Shown: positions 37,434-47,857 of the stretch, piece by piece
How positions within the stretch are numbered: the first letter of the stretch is position 1
Layout: each line of letters starts with the position of its first letter
Assembly (NCBI GenBank): GCA_002162755.1
Contig: MAAS01000029.1
Coordinates: forward strand, 285,033-349,032
Direction: 5' to 3'
DNA length: 64,000 nucleotides
Source: Gammaproteobacteria bacterium 50_400_T64
Lineage (GTDB): Bacteria > Pseudomonadota > Gammaproteobacteria > Pseudomonadales > Porticoccaceae
Notes under the pieces: model-generated
Told to the model about the DNA's origin: nothing
What the model saw: the letters and a program-made list of their open reading frames with translations, nothing else
The model's database searches: none
Made by a program: the position numbers and the translations under genes

Positions 37434-37964
37434 GTGAAATTAAGCGACGACTATTTTCAAATCATGCAAGTGCCGGAAGCTTATGAAGTCGACGGCGCAG
37501 TCTTGAGCGAGCATTACCTCAACCTGCAGCGCCAGTTTCATCCCGATCGTTTTGCCGACAAGTCAGCCCAGGAACAGCGCCTGGCCGTGCAGATGGCCTC
37601 CGTGGTTAATCAGGCTCACGATACTTTGCGTTCACCACTATTGCGTGCGGCTTATTTACTCAAGTTGCGCGGACTGGATAGCTCTGGCGAAAACACCACG
37701 ATTAGCGATGTGACTTTTTTAATGTCGCAAATGCAGCTGCGTGAACAACTCGGTGCCGTCTCCTCGGCGGCTGATCCTTTTGCTGAGCTAGATCTTGTTG
37801 CCACTGAAGTCGCGCGTCAGCTGGCAAACCTGCAACAGCAATTTGGTGAGCAATACGGCCAGAAAATTTTTGAAACAGCAGCTGAAACGCTGATTAAAAT
37901 GCAGTTTTACAATAAGCTGCAGATTGAGGTGGATGAGCTGGAAGATTCTCTGGAAGATGCTTAA
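37434..37964 (+). CDS. hscB: Fe-S co-chaperone HscB
   Basis: 176 aa J-domain protein delivering IscU to HscA. The HPD motif lies in LNLQRQFHPDRFADKS near residue 38, followed by the C-terminal helical IscU-binding domain. Start is GTG at 37434 (protein KLSDDYFQIM). Close to iscA (26 bp). Confidence 0.95.
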   Translation: MKLSDDYFQIMQVPEAYEVDGAVLSEHYLNLQRQFHPDRFADKSAQEQRLAVQMASVVNQAHDTLRSPLLRAAYLLKLRGLDSSGENTTISDVTFLMSQMQLREQLGAVSSAADPFAELDLVATEVARQLANLQQQFGEQYGQKIFETAAETLIKMQFYNKLQIEVDELEDSLEDA

Positions 37965-38043
37965 TCCTTGTCCCTCCCGCCAAAAGATCTCTAGAATAGC
38001 TAACCCCCTTACCCCTTCTTTAGGTAATCAATAGGTAATCCCC

Positions 38044-39897
38044 TTGGCACTACTGCAAATTTCTGAACCCGGTCAGTCGCCCGAACCGCACCAACAACGT
38101 CGGGGTGTCGGCATTGATTTAGGTACGACCAATACCCTGGTGGCGACGGTACGCAGTGGCAGTGCCGAGGCGCTGCCTGATTCCGGAGGTGCAGCGCTGT
38201 TGCCTTCCGTCGTACGCTATGGCGAGGAGGGTGTCACCGTAGGTGCCGCTGCAAAAACGCTGGCCAGTAGTGATCCCAAAAATACCATTGTCTCGGCCAA
38301 GCGCTTTATGGGTCGCGGCCGTGAAAGCATCGACGACAGCGTCTATGACTTTGCCGAGGGTGAGGGCATGGTGCGCTTTGCCACCCGTGCCGGCAATATC
38401 AGCCCCGTGGAAGCCTCTGCCGAGATACTAAAAATCGTTAATCGTCGCGCAGAACAGGCGCTCGACGGCCCCCTTGATGGTGCGGTATTAACCGTGCCCG
38501 CCTATTTTGATGATGCCCAGCGCCAGGCCACAAAAGATGCCGCCATGCTAGCGGGCATTAAAGTACTGCGCTTGCTGAGCGAACCCACGGCAGCCGCTAT
38601 TGCCTACGGGCTGGATAAAAATGATTCTGGATTGATTGCCGTTTACGATCTCGGCGGCGGCACCTTTGATATTTCCATTTTGCGCCTGTCGCGTGGTGTG
38701 TTTGAAGTGTTGGCAACCGGGGGGGATTCAGCTCTCGGTGGTGATGATTTTGACGGGGCCATCGTTGATTGGATTCAGCAGCAAGCAGGCTTACCCGATA
38801 CGCTCAGTGCATCTCAGCAGCGAAGCCTGCTGGATATTGCCCGCGATACCAAAGAGAGCCTATCTGAGGAAGGCTCGGTGAGCCTTAGTTTTGAAAGCTG
38901 GCAGGGTGAGTTCGACAGAGCCCAGCTACACAACGCAGTTGACGGCCTTATCGATAAAACCCTGCGAGCCTGTAAACGGGCTTTGCGGGATGCCGGTGTC
39001 AGTGCCGATGAGATCGTCGACGTAGTGATGGTGGGTGGTTCGACGCGGATGCCGCGCGTACGTGAAAAGGTTGAGCAGCTATTTGCTCGACCACCGCTAG
39101 TGAGTATCAACCCCGATACGGTGGTGGCTGTCGGTGCTGCCCTGCAGGCCGATGTGCTGGTGGGCAATAAGCCCGGCGATGAGATGTTGCTGCTCGACGT
39201 TATCCCTCTTTCTTTGGGGCTAGAAACCATGGGTGGCCTGGTGGAAAAAGTCATCCATCGCAACACCACCATCCCCGTTGCCAAAGCCCAGGAGTTCACC
39301 ACCTTTAAAGACGGTCAAACGGCGCTGGCGGTACATATCGTTCAGGGCGAGCGCGAACTGGTCAGTGATTGCCGTTCATTGGCACGTTTTGAACTCCACG
39401 ATATTCCGCCGATGGCCGCTGGTGCGGCGAAAATACGCATTACTTTTCAGGTCGATGCCGATGGTCTACTCAATGTCGCTGCGGAGGAAATCAACAGTGG
39501 TGTGCAGGCGCGGATTGAAGTGAAACCCTCTTACGGTCTGGCTGATGATGAAATTAGTCAAATGTTGCTCGATTCTTTTGCCAACGCTAAAGACGATATG
39601 AAAGCCCGTGCCTTGCGCGAGCAACAGGTGGAAGCCGATCGATTAATTGAAGATATAAGCGCGGCATTATCGCAAGATGGCGAAGGCTTGTTGGATGAAA
39701 GCGAACTGAGTTGCCTGAGTCAGGCTGTTGGTGAGCTGGGCCAGGTGCGGCAGGCGAGCAGTGATCACCGGGTGTTACAGCGCCAAATTGAAAGCGTTGC
39801 CAAACTCAGTGAAGACTTCGCGGCCCGACGCATGGATTTGGCGATTAAAGGTGCACTATCGGGACATCGTCTGGAAGAATTCGAAGGTGATAAATAA
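38044..39897 (+). CDS. hscA: Fe-S chaperone HscA (TTG start)
   Basis: 617 aa Hsp70 paralogue for Isc[20 protein letters not shown] matches the E. coli N-terminus, fixing a TTG start at 38044. ATPase motifs [14 protein letters not shown] (~23), [13 protein letters not shown] and [13 protein letters not shown] are intact, followed by substrate-binding and lid domains. No in-frame ATG lies near enough to be an alternative. The rare start codon may lower its level relative to IscU. Confidence 0.96.
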   Translation: MALLQISEPGQSPEPHQQRRGVGIDLGTTNTLVATVRSGSAEALPDSGGAALLPSVVRYGEEGVTVGAAAKTLASSDPKNTIVSAKRFMGRGRESIDDSVYDFAEGEGMVRFATRAGNISPVEASAEILKIVNRRAEQALDGPLDGAVLTVPAYFDDAQRQATKDAAMLAGIKVLRLLSEPTAAAIAYGLDKNDSGLIAVYDLGGGTFDISILRLSRGVFEVLATGGDSALGGDDFDGAIVDWIQQQAGLPDTLSASQQRSLLDIARDTKESLSEEGSVSLSFESWQGEFDRAQLHNAVDGLIDKTLRACKRALRDAGVSADEIVDVVMVGGSTRMPRVREKVEQLFARPPLVSINPDTVVAVGAALQADVLVGNKPGDEMLLLDVIPLSLGLETMGGLVEKVIHRNTTIPVAKAQEFTTFKDGQTALAVHIVQGERELVSDCRSLARFELHDIPPMAAGAAKIRITFQVDADGLLNVAAEEINSGVQARIEVKPSYGLADDEISQMLLDSFANAKDDMKARALREQQVEADRLIEDISAALSQDGEGLLDESELSCLSQAVGELGQVRQASSDHRVLQRQIESVAKLSEDFAARRMDLAIKGALSGHRLEEFEGDK

Positions 39898-39898
39898 C

Positions 39899-40237
39899 AT
39901 GGCAAAAATTGTATTTTTACCCCATCCGGATATTTGCCCCGATGGCGTAGTGATTGAAACGAATAGTGGTGAAACGATTTGCTCTGCAGCACTGCGCAAT
40001 GGCATTGAAATTGAGCATGCCTGTGAAATGGCCGCGGCCTGCACCACTTGCCATGTCTATGTGCGCGAGGGCTTTGAGCATCTTGAGCCAGCGGATGATC
40101 TGGAAGAAGACCTGCTGGATAAGGCATGGGGTGTCGATCCCGATTCACGCCTCAGTTGTCAGGTAGCGCTGGGTGATGAAGATCTGGTGGTAGAAATTCC
40201 GAAATACACGCTCAATATGGTGTCAGAGCGACATTGA
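39899..40237 (+). CDS. fdx: [2Fe-2S] ferredoxin Fdx
   Basis: 112 aa adrenodoxin-type ferredoxin. Start ATG 39899 overlaps nothing but follows the hscA stop by one base. Cysteines in HACEMAAACTTCHVYV (C-x5-C-x2-C) and RLSCQVAL give the cluster. It supplies electrons for cluster assembly on IscU. Confidence 0.95.
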   Translation: MAKIVFLPHPDICPDGVVIETNSGETICSAALRNGIEIEHACEMAAACTTCHVYVREGFEHLEPADDLEEDLLDKAWGVDPDSRLSCQVALGDEDLVVEIPKYTLNMVSERH

Positions 40238-40271
40238 CGATTTTGATTTATAGCCATAAGGGGAGGCTAGT

Positions 40272-40472
40272 ATGCAATTAAAGTGGGTAGACGTGCTCGA
40301 AATTGCCATTGAGCTTAGTGAAACCTGGGTTGATGTTGATCCGACAACGATTAACTTTGTTGATCTGCGAACGAAAGTGATGGCTCTGCCGGACTTCGAT
40401 GATGATCCCGGTCGCTGTGGCGAAAAAATACTGGAAGCCATACAAATGGCATGGATGGACGAGCTGAGATAG
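40272..40472 (+). CDS. iscX: Fe-S assembly protein IscX
   Basis: 66 aa acidic protein, KWVDVLEIAIELSETWVDVDPTTINFVDL..., full family length (YfhJ). It binds IscS and may act as an iron donor or regulator. Last gene of the isc set. Confidence 0.95.
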   Translation: MQLKWVDVLEIAIELSETWVDVDPTTINFVDLRTKVMALPDFDDDPGRCGEKILEAIQMAWMDELR

Positions 40473-40534
40473 ACTGACGTCGCAGCCAGGATGCAGCATC
40501 AACAAATATGGCTTTGTACTTACGGTAGATACCT

Positions 40535-42601
40535 ATGAGTTTTGCGTCTAGCCCCCCAACCAATAATTATAAATTAGAGCTCTACCAGTCACTCCTTGAG
40601 CATTCCCCCTTCGGCACGCTGGTTTTTGTTTACGGCGTTTGTGTCGAATGTAATCCTTGTGCCGAAAAGATTCTTGCCTGTGAGCGCCGCGCGCTACTGG
40701 GTTCTTCTCTGGAGGAAAACCCTCTCGATGAGCCCCTGGCTCTGATTGCCCTCAAGCAACAGGTAAATACGGCTCTGGAAGAGGGCATTGAACGTTTCGA
40801 ATGGCACCCGGGCCTCGGGCACGGCGAAGAAAATATTTCACTGGATATTCGCTTGACCGGCAATGGTACTAGCGAGATTATTGTTACCTTACTAGAGCAG
40901 CAGCAAGTCAGTGCTCTGCCTGACGTAGAATCGCCTGAACCCTCTATTGAAGCGCGAGCCGACGCTAGCAACGAAGCGATGGCTGTGACGGAGGTTTTCG
41001 TGCCCGTTGCTGACGCGAGCGTTAAGCCTGACATCTTTGCATTGGGTGCTGTCGAGGAAGACAGTGGCGATGTCGCTGGCTTTGATGAGGCTGTTAACAA
41101 TGAGCAAGAGTCTTTAGCAGAACAAGGTTCTTCAGCGGTACAAAATTCGCCTACTTGCGTGGATGGACAGGCGCTGAAAACGGTCATTAAAAAAGCCTTT
41201 GCGCCGGATGAGCTCGATAGTCGCTCGGCAGTTTTGGAAAAGTTGGCCGGTCAAAAAATTTATGCCCCTCACCACCCCCTCAATCCCGATCTGGACAGGG
41301 GGATTTATTTCGATGCTCTGACCCAGTTGCCTAATCGTCAATTATTGATAGACAGTCTGCGGGATTGCCTGGCCGATAGTGTCGGCGAGTTGCAGTTGTC
41401 GGCGCTATTACTGATCGATCTCGATCAGTTTAAGGATATTAATGACTCCTGGGGTCACGATGTCGGTGACCGGGTGCTGTTTAAAGTCGGTCGCGTTATC
41501 TCCTCCCTCATCGATGAGAATATGTTGCTGGCGCGGATGAGTGGCGATGAGTTCGTGCTGCTGGTGAAGCGTATTGGCGACAATGCAGAGCAGTCGATGG
41601 CCGATGGGCAGAGCCTGGCTGAAAAAGTGCAGTCTTTAATTTCGCAGCCAATTTCTGATGGTGAGAATGAATTTACCCTCACGGCCAGTATCGGCATCGC
41701 CCTGCTGGATGAGGGTGGTCTCTCCCCCGACCGTGCCTTGCAATACGCCGAAACGGCAATGTATGAAGCCAAGTGCAAAGGCCGTAATGGCATTGCTGTT
41801 TACGATCGCAGTATCAGTGAAAAGGCTCAGCACCAGGTGAACATGAATACCCGTCTGCGCAAGGCCGTCGATAATCAGGAGTTTGCTCTCTATGTGCAGC
41901 CGAAAATTGCCATTGACGATGGTCGCGTAGTCGGTGGCGAAGCGCTATTGCGCTGGATTAATTCCGACCGGGTGACCAACATGCCGGCGGAATTTATTCC
42001 GCTGCTCGAAGCCTCGGGGCTGATTGTCGATGTTGGCCACTGGGTGATTCGCACCGCCTGTGAATATGTGCGCAGCTTTCTCGATGCGGGTCTGTGGGGC
42101 GACAGCATGCAAATGAGCATTAATATCAGCCCGCGGCAATTTAATGATCCCGAATTATTCGACGTTATTGAACATAGCTTACGCAGCTATGAAATTGATC
42201 CCAAGTACCTTAATTTTGAAGTGACTGAAAATCTTATTATTGAAGATATTGATGAGGTCATCAAAAAGATGACGCAAATAAAGGCCCTGGGTTCGAAATT
42301 TTCAATCGATGATTTCGGCATTGGCTATTCATCGATGGTTCATCTCAAACGTCTGCCTTTTGATCTGCTGAAAATCGATCGAGAGTTCATTCGCAATATT
42401 CACAACGACCCCGATAGCCGAGGCGTGGTCGAGGCTATTCTCGCCGTATCCCGTCAATATGGACTGGAGGTTACTGCCGAAGGTGTGGAAGATATTGATT
42501 CCCTCGAAGTGTTACGCACGGTGGGTTGCGATACCTATCAGGGCGCCTATTTCAGTATGCCGGTACCGGTGGAACAGTTTCGCTCACTATTGGCCGCCTG
42601 A
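40535..42601 (+). CDS. PAS-GGDEF-EAL protein with N-terminal cysteine cluster
   Basis: 688 aa. Residues ~14-130 are PAS-like, with Cys36, Cys39, Cys42 and Cys49 (VCVECNPCAEKILAC, C-x2-C-x2-C-x6-C). Residues ~135-240 are low-complexity and acidic. The GGDEF domain (~265-415) has the motif as SGDEF, with the inhibitory site uncertain. The EAL domain (~430-688) has GGEALLRW, FEVTENLI, IDDFGIGYSS and LKIDREFI, so phosphodiesterase activity is likely. It follows iscX by 62 bp on the same strand and may be co-transcribed. The Cys motif could bind an Fe-S cluster, making it a redox or iron sensor; this is inference. Confidence 0.88.
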   Translation: MSFASSPPTNNYKLELYQSLLEHSPFGTLVFVYGVCVECNPCAEKILACERRALLGSSLEENPLDEPLALIALKQQVNTALEEGIERFEWHPGLGHGEENISLDIRLTGNGTSEIIVTLLEQQQVSALPDVESPEPSIEARADASNEAMAVTEVFVPVADASVKPDIFALGAVEEDSGDVAGFDEAVNNEQESLAEQGSSAVQNSPTCVDGQALKTVIKKAFAPDELDSRSAVLEKLAGQKIYAPHHPLNPDLDRGIYFDALTQLPNRQLLIDSLRDCLADSVGELQLSALLLIDLDQFKDINDSWGHDVGDRVLFKVGRVISSLIDENMLLARMSGDEFVLLVKRIGDNAEQSMADGQSLAEKVQSLISQPISDGENEFTLTASIGIALLDEGGLSPDRALQYAETAMYEAKCKGRNGIAVYDRSISEKAQHQVNMNTRLRKAVDNQEFALYVQPKIAIDDGRVVGGEALLRWINSDRVTNMPAEFIPLLEASGLIVDVGHWVIRTACEYVRSFLDAGLWGDSMQMSINISPRQFNDPELFDVIEHSLRSYEIDPKYLNFEVTENLIIEDIDEVIKKMTQIKALGSKFSIDDFGIGYSSMVHLKRLPFDLLKIDREFIRNIHNDPDSRGVVEAILAVSRQYGLEVTAEGVEDIDSLEVLRTVGCDTYQGAYFSMPVPVEQFRSLLAA

Positions 42602-42702
42602 TCCCCATCCCTTTCTTGTAAGCCCGTACCCGTAAGAGTAAAATGCGACCCCTTTTATTTCTGCTGCTGATGGCGGAAGTTACTTTCTGGAGTTAAAAAT
42701 TC

Positions 42703-43128
42703 ATGGCAATTGAGCGCACGCTGTCCATTATCAAACCCGATGCTGTTGCAAAAAACGTTATTGGTGAAATTATCGCTCGCTTTGAAAAAGCGGGCCTCAA
42801 CATTGTTGGTGCCAAGCTGATGCAACTGTCTGAAGAAAAAGCCGGTGGTTTTTATGCTGAGCACAAAGAGCGTCCCTTCTTTGCCGATTTGGTGGGTTTT
42901 ATGACCTCTGGCCCCGTTGTTGTGCAAATACTCGAAGGTGAAAATGCCATCGCCACGAACCGCGATTTGATGGGCGCAACGAACCCAGCCGAAGCGGATG
43001 CGGGCACTATTCGTGCTGATTTTGCTGAAACTATCGATGCCAATGCGGTACACGGTTCTGACTCGGCTGCTTCTGCAGAAAGAGAAATTGCCTACTTCTT
43101 CGAAGCCGGAGAAATTTGCCCCCGTTAA
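42703..43128 (+). CDS. ndk: Nucleoside diphosphate kinase
   Basis: 141 aa. [14 protein letters not shown] start, KPDA nucleotide site, and active-site His in [16 protein letters not shown] (near 117). It balances NTP pools. Followed by a hairpin. Confidence 0.97.
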   Translation: MAIERTLSIIKPDAVAKNVIGEIIARFEKAGLNIVGAKLMQLSEEKAGGFYAEHKERPFFADLVGFMTSGPVVVQILEGENAIATNRDLMGATNPAEADAGTIRADFAETIDANAVHGSDSAASAEREIAYFFEAGEICPR

Positions 43129-43137
43129 TGGCGGCTT

Positions 43138-43174
43138 TTTATGTCCCCGTATTTATAAAATACAGGGACATAAA
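43138..43174 (+). terminator. 17-bp hairpin after ndk
   Basis: TTTATGTCCCCGTATTT (43138-43154) pairs with AAATACAGGGACATAAA (43158-43174), one mismatch, 3-nt loop. Between ndk and rlmN; it may partly separate them, although T tract is short. Confidence 0.5.
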
Positions 43175-43204
43175 GCGGCAACACGGATACGCTGAGAATT
43201 AACG

Positions 43205-44374
43205 ATGACAACAAAAGACGCGGTGCTCGACGACTCTGAAGTGAACGTGGAAAAAGTCAATTTACTCGGTATGAGTGAGGAGAAGCTCGCCGCTTTTTTT
43301 GAATCTCTGGGCGAGAAACGCTTTCGCGTCAAACAGGTGATGCAGTGGATGCATCAGCGTGGCGTGATTGATTTTGACGCTATGTCCGACCTGTCAAAAG
43401 TTCTACGGGCTAAACTCGCCACTGTGGCGGAAATCACGCTTCCCGAGCTGGTCAGCGAACAAACCTCAGAAGATGGCACCCGCAAATGGTTGGTGCGCCT
43501 TGCTGGCGGTAGCTGTATAGAAACGGTTTATATCCCTGAAGGTAATCGCGGCACGCTGTGTGTGTCCTCACAAATTGGCTGCTCTCTCGATTGCAGTTTT
43601 TGTGCGACGGGCAAGCAGGGCTTCAATCGTGATCTCACTACGGCTGAAATTGTCGGTCAATTGTGGGTCGCGGCAAAAGCCATGGACTCCCTCGACCCCA
43701 CAAAAGATCGCGTTATCAGCAATGTTGTATTGATGGGCATGGGCGAGCCCCTGCTCAACTTTGATAACGTTGTCGATGCCATGAACCTGATGATGCACGA
43801 CTGTGCCTATGGTCTGTCGAAGCGGCGAGTTACCTTGAGTACGGCCGGCGTGGTGCCTGCGCTTGATAAGCTGGGTGATGTCACTGATGTGTCGCTAGCG
43901 ATCTCCTTGCATGCGCCCAATGATGAGCTGCGCAATCAATTAGTGCCGCTGAATCGTAAATATCCCATTGCAGAGTTATTGCGCTCGGCCCAGGGCTATT
44001 TGGAGAAGCTACCCGATAAGCGTCGCAAAATTACGGTTGAATACACCTTAATGCGCGAGATCAACGACCGCCCCGAGCACGCGCGAGAACTGGCGGCTCT
44101 GCTTGTCGATACACCCTGTAAAATCAACCTTATTCCTTTCAACCCCTTTGATCAGTCGGACTATCAGCGGGTGTCGAATAATGCCCTTTACCGCTTCCGC
44201 GATATCCTTATTGAAGCGGGTTACACTGTGACGTTGAGGAGCACGCGTGGCGATGATATTGACGCCGCCTGCGGGCAATTAGCGGGGCAGGTGAATGATA
44301 GAACAAAGCGCAGTCAGCGTTATCGACAGCAGCAAGATAAAGGCCTCGAAGCTGTACGTATTATTCCCAGCTGA
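43205..44374 (+). CDS. rlmN: Dual-specificity RNA methyltransferase RlmN
   Basis: 389 aa radical-SAM enzyme methylating A2503 of 23S rRNA and A37 of some tRNAs. SAM cluster [15 protein letters not shown] (C-x3-C-x2-C) near residue 125; the methyl-carrying Cys is in [13 protein letters not shown] near residue 355. N-terminal accessory domain present. Followed by pilW, the usual order. Confidence 0.96.
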   Translation: MTTKDAVLDDSEVNVEKVNLLGMSEEKLAAFFESLGEKRFRVKQVMQWMHQRGVIDFDAMSDLSKVLRAKLATVAEITLPELVSEQTSEDGTRKWLVRLAGGSCIETVYIPEGNRGTLCVSSQIGCSLDCSFCATGKQGFNRDLTTAEIVGQLWVAAKAMDSLDPTKDRVISNVVLMGMGEPLLNFDNVVDAMNLMMHDCAYGLSKRRVTLSTAGVVPALDKLGDVTDVSLAISLHAPNDELRNQLVPLNRKYPIAELLRSAQGYLEKLPDKRRKITVEYTLMREINDRPEHARELAALLVDTPCKINLIPFNPFDQSDYQRVSNNALYRFRDILIEAGYTVTLRSTRGDDIDAACGQLAGQVNDRTKRSQRYRQQQDKGLEAVRIIPS

Positions 44375-44410
44375 TTGGTTGGGTTTAGCGGTTCTAACAA
44401 CGGAGATAAG

Positions 44411-45307
44411 ATGCCTCGGCAATTAATAACAGCTTTAAGTTTAGCCATCGTTATGATCTTGAGTGCGGCTTGTACCGTAACAGAAATGGATTACAGCAAA
44501 TCCATTGGTACTAGCTCGGCCAGTGAAGCATCGGCGAATCGACATGATGGTAGCCGGGATAAAAAGAAAGAGGCTGCTGAAACCTACGTGCAGTTGGGTT
44601 TAGGTTATCTGCGTAAAGGTGATCGTACTCGAGCCCGCACCAATTTACTGAAAGCGCTTGAAAAAGATGATAGTTCGGGTGCTGCACATAATGCGATGGC
44701 TTTGCTTCTTCAGTTGGAAGATGAAGCTGAATTGGCGGAAGAGCACTTTGAAAAGGCAATGCTCCATGAACCGGAGATGACGCGGTATCGCTATAATTAT
44801 AGTGTTTTCCTGCTGCGCCAAAATCGTTATGAGGATGCCTATGAGCAATTTACTATTGCGGCTGAGGATATTAACTATGGTCGTAGAGCCCGGGTTTTTT
44901 ACAGCCTTGGCTTGATTTCCAGCCATTTAAGTAAACCCGATGAGGCGAAAAAATCCTGGGAAAAAGCCGTCAAATTAAACCCTCAGTTAGCAGGCCCGTT
45001 TCTGGAGCTTGCCGATCTTTATTTCAAAATGGGTGATTACCCAAAGGCAAAGCGCTATCTTGGGCAATATGAAAAGTTGAGCAAACCCGCGCCCCGCGCT
45101 CTATGGCTGGCAGTTCGTCTTGAATATGCTTTTGGCAATAAAGATGGCGAGGCTAGCAAGGCCATGGCGTTGAAAAATATGTTTCCCTATTCGGAACAAG
45201 CCCTTGAATACAAGGCGTGGTTAAAAAGCCGTGAGGACGGTGTGCAAAGCCTATTTCCTACGGCTAAAGACACGCTTGATAAAAAGGACTCGCTTAAGAT
45301 TCAGTGA
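44411..45307 (+). CDS. pilW: Type IV pilus stability lipoprotein PilW/PilF
   Basis: About 298 aa from ATG 44411 (GGAGATAAG site; upstream frame extension has none). The lipobox LSAAC gives a lipoprotein; the rest is TPR repeats (YVQLGLGYLRKGD, AHNAMALLLQLEDEAELAEEHFEKA, YNYSVFLLRQNRYEDAYEQF, FLELADLYFKMGDYPKAKRYL). It helps PilQ secretin assembly in the outer membrane. Followed by ispG with rodZ missing from the usual position. Confidence 0.92.
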   Translation: MPRQLITALSLAIVMILSAACTVTEMDYSKSIGTSSASEASANRHDGSRDKKKEAAETYVQLGLGYLRKGDRTRARTNLLKALEKDDSSGAAHNAMALLLQLEDEAELAEEHFEKAMLHEPEMTRYRYNYSVFLLRQNRYEDAYEQFTIAAEDINYGRRARVFYSLGLISSHLSKPDEAKKSWEKAVKLNPQLAGPFLELADLYFKMGDYPKAKRYLGQYEKLSKPAPRALWLAVRLEYAFGNKDGEASKAMALKNMFPYSEQALEYKAWLKSREDGVQSLFPTAKDTLDKKDSLKIQ

Positions 45308-45340
45308 GCGCTGCACTTAGCATTAATTAACAGGCTTAAC

Positions 45341-46468
45341 ATGTTTGCAGAAAACCCTATTAAACGCCGTAAAAGCCGTCAGGTGATGGTTGGTGATGTT
45401 GCCATTGGCGGCGATGCACCGATTACTATCCAGAGCATGACGAACACTGATACCTGCGATGTACCGGCTACGGTTGCGCAAATACAGCGTATTGTCGATG
45501 CTGGTGCTGATCTTGTTCGCGTTTCTGTACCGACGATGGACGCTGCCGATGCCTTTGGTTTGATTCGTCAGCAGGTGGCCGTGCCCTTAATTGCCGATAT
45601 ACATTTCGATCACAAAATAGCCCTTAAAGTGGCTGATCTTGGGGTCGACTGTTTGCGTATTAACCCCGGCAATATCGGTCGCGATGACAGAGTGCGCGCC
45701 GTGGTTGAAAAAGCGCGAGACTTGAATATCCCGATTCGCATTGGCGTTAATGCGGGTTCTCTGGGTAAGGAATTACAGCGTAAATACGGTGAGCCAACAC
45801 CGGAGGCAATGGTCGAGTCTGCTCTGCGCCATATCGATATCCTCGATAAAATGAATTTCGATAACTTTAAATTAAGCCTTAAAGCCTCAGATATTTTTAT
45901 GACCCTGGCGGCCTATCGTCTGATCGCCGATCAAACCGATTGCCCCCTGCATTTGGGCATTACCGAAGCCGGCGGCTTGCGCGCTGGCACAGTGAAATCA
46001 GCCGTGGGCATCGGTGCGCTTTTACTCGATGGCATCGGCGACACATTGCGAGTCTCGCTAGCGGCAGATCCAGTGGAAGAAATTAAAGTGGGCTGGGACC
46101 TGCTAAAAAGCCTGCGCTTGCGCAGTAAAGGCATTAACTTTATTGCCTGCCCCAGCTGCTCGCGGCAAAACTTTGATGTCATTAAAACCATGGAAGCTCT
46201 CGAAAGCCGGCTCGACGATATTAGAGAGCCGATGGATGTGGCGGTGATTGGCTGTATCGTTAATGGCCCGGGTGAGGCGAAAGTGGCAGACATGGGTTTG
46301 ACCGGTGGCACGCCGAAAAACCTGCTTTATATTGATGGTAAGCCCTTTACAAAAATCGAGCCGGACAACCTGATAGAAGATCTTGAACGCGCTATTCGTG
46401 CTAAGGCAGAAGAGAAATCCCAGGCACGGGAGCAATTGATAGCGAGCGACAACGCCGCCACCGATTAA
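45341..46468 (+). CDS. ispG: 4-hydroxy-3-methylbut-2-enyl-diphosphate synthase IspG
   Basis: 375 aa. Next-to-last step of the MEP isoprenoid pathway. Full length; cluster cysteines in [11 protein letters not shown] (~270) and [16 protein letters not shown] (~305). Begins in [20 protein letters not shown] as in relatives. It needs [4Fe-4S], and the isc operon is just upstream in this window. Confidence 0.97.
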   Translation: MFAENPIKRRKSRQVMVGDVAIGGDAPITIQSMTNTDTCDVPATVAQIQRIVDAGADLVRVSVPTMDAADAFGLIRQQVAVPLIADIHFDHKIALKVADLGVDCLRINPGNIGRDDRVRAVVEKARDLNIPIRIGVNAGSLGKELQRKYGEPTPEAMVESALRHIDILDKMNFDNFKLSLKASDIFMTLAAYRLIADQTDCPLHLGITEAGGLRAGTVKSAVGIGALLLDGIGDTLRVSLAADPVEEIKVGWDLLKSLRLRSKGINFIACPSCSRQNFDVIKTMEALESRLDDIREPMDVAVIGCIVNGPGEAKVADMGLTGGTPKNLLYIDGKPFTKIEPDNLIEDLERAIRAKAEEKSQAREQLIASDNAATD

Positions 46469-46497
46469 ACTGATAACGACGAAAGAGAGCCACCACC

Positions 46498-47766
46498 TTG
46501 AGTAAAATACAGTCCCTACGGGGCATGAGCGACCTGCTCCCCGAGCAATCGGCGATTTGGCAATATCTCGAAGATAAAATCCTGACAGTATTGCAGAGCT
46601 ACGGCTACCGGGAAATTCGCTTCCCCATTCTTGAAAATACCGAGTTATTTAAGCGCTCAATCGGCGAAGTTACCGATATCGTCGAAAAGGAAATGTACAC
46701 CTTTGCTGATCGCAATGATGAGAGCGTGACTCTGCGACCAGAGGGCACCGCAGGTTGTGTACGTGCTAGTGAGCAAAACGGCCTGCTCTACAATCAAATA
46801 CAACGTCTGTGGTATCGCGGCCCCATGTTTCGCTATGAGCGCCCGCAAAAGGGTCGACTGCGCCAGTTTCACCAGTTCGGTGCCGAGGTCTTCGGTTTAC
46901 AGGGGCCGGACATCGACGCTGAACTAATAACGATGACAGCCCGCCTGTGGCGCGATTTGGGCATTAGTGAACACCTCACACTGCAATTGAATTCGCTGGG
47001 TACTGCGGCCTGTCGAGCCACCTATCGCGAAGCCCTCGTGGTTTATTTGAGTGCCTATAAAGAGCAGCTCGACGCTGATAGTCAGCGTCGCCTCGATACC
47101 AATCCGCTGCGCATACTCGACAGTAAAAGCCCACAGACTCAGGATATTCTTGCCGACGCGCCGAAGCTCGATGAGTTTCTTGATGAGGAATCCCAGGCTC
47201 ACTTTGCACAACTGTGTGGCTTGCTCGATGCGGCGGGAGTGGCCTATGAAATTAATCATAAGTTGGTTCGTGGTCTCGACTATTACGGCAAAACTGTCTT
47301 TGAATGGGTGACCGACGCACTGGGTGCTCAGGGCACAGTCTGTGCCGGTGGTCGTTACGATGGCCTGGTTGAACAGCTCGGCGGCAAGCCAACACCGGCC
47401 GTAGGTTTTGGTCTTGGTGAGGAGCGTTTGGCCTTGTTACTTGACGCAGTAGGAGCAGTGCCGGATAGTGTCGGCCGGCACCTGGATGCCTATCTGGTCG
47501 CGGTCGGTGATGTGTCGACAGCGGCATTGCTGATGAGTGAAGACCTACGTAGTAAGTGTCCGAAATTGCGTTTACAAAACCACTGCGGTGGTGGCAGTTT
47601 TAAAAACCAGCTGAAGAAGGCCGACCGTAGTGGTGCTGATATTGCGCTAATTTTGGGTGAAGACGAAGCTCAGGCAGGCAGGCTAACAATAAAGTATTTG
47701 CGCCAGAGTAAAGACCAGGTGACGGTTTCACTCGATGAAGCAGTCGCGCTATTAAATAAAGCCTGA
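46498..47766 (+). CDS. hisS: Histidyl-tRNA synthetase (TTG start)
   Basis: 422 aa class II synthetase. [20 protein letters not shown] at the start matches relatives and sets the start at TTG 46498. Motifs [36 protein letters not shown] and [14 protein letters not shown] are present, as is the C-terminal anticodon-binding domain. Follows ispG by 29 bp. Confidence 0.97.
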   Translation: MSKIQSLRGMSDLLPEQSAIWQYLEDKILTVLQSYGYREIRFPILENTELFKRSIGEVTDIVEKEMYTFADRNDESVTLRPEGTAGCVRASEQNGLLYNQIQRLWYRGPMFRYERPQKGRLRQFHQFGAEVFGLQGPDIDAELITMTARLWRDLGISEHLTLQLNSLGTAACRATYREALVVYLSAYKEQLDADSQRRLDTNPLRILDSKSPQTQDILADAPKLDEFLDEESQAHFAQLCGLLDAAGVAYEINHKLVRGLDYYGKTVFEWVTDALGAQGTVCAGGRYDGLVEQLGGKPTPAVGFGLGEERLALLLDAVGAVPDSVGRHLDAYLVAVGDVSTAALLMSEDLRSKCPKLRLQNHCGGGSFKNQLKKADRSGADIALILGEDEAQAGRLTIKYLRQSKDQVTVSLDEAVALLNKA

Positions 47767-47857
47767 AACTTCATAAATATTGATTGAATGAAAAAACGGG
47801 CAGTCTGTTTTTAAATGTACTGCCAGTACACACTAAAAAATGTAATGGAATTAAATT

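Noticed and set aside
40223-40563. Minus-strand frames over iscX
   Set aside because: Shadow of iscX and its neighbours; no independent support.
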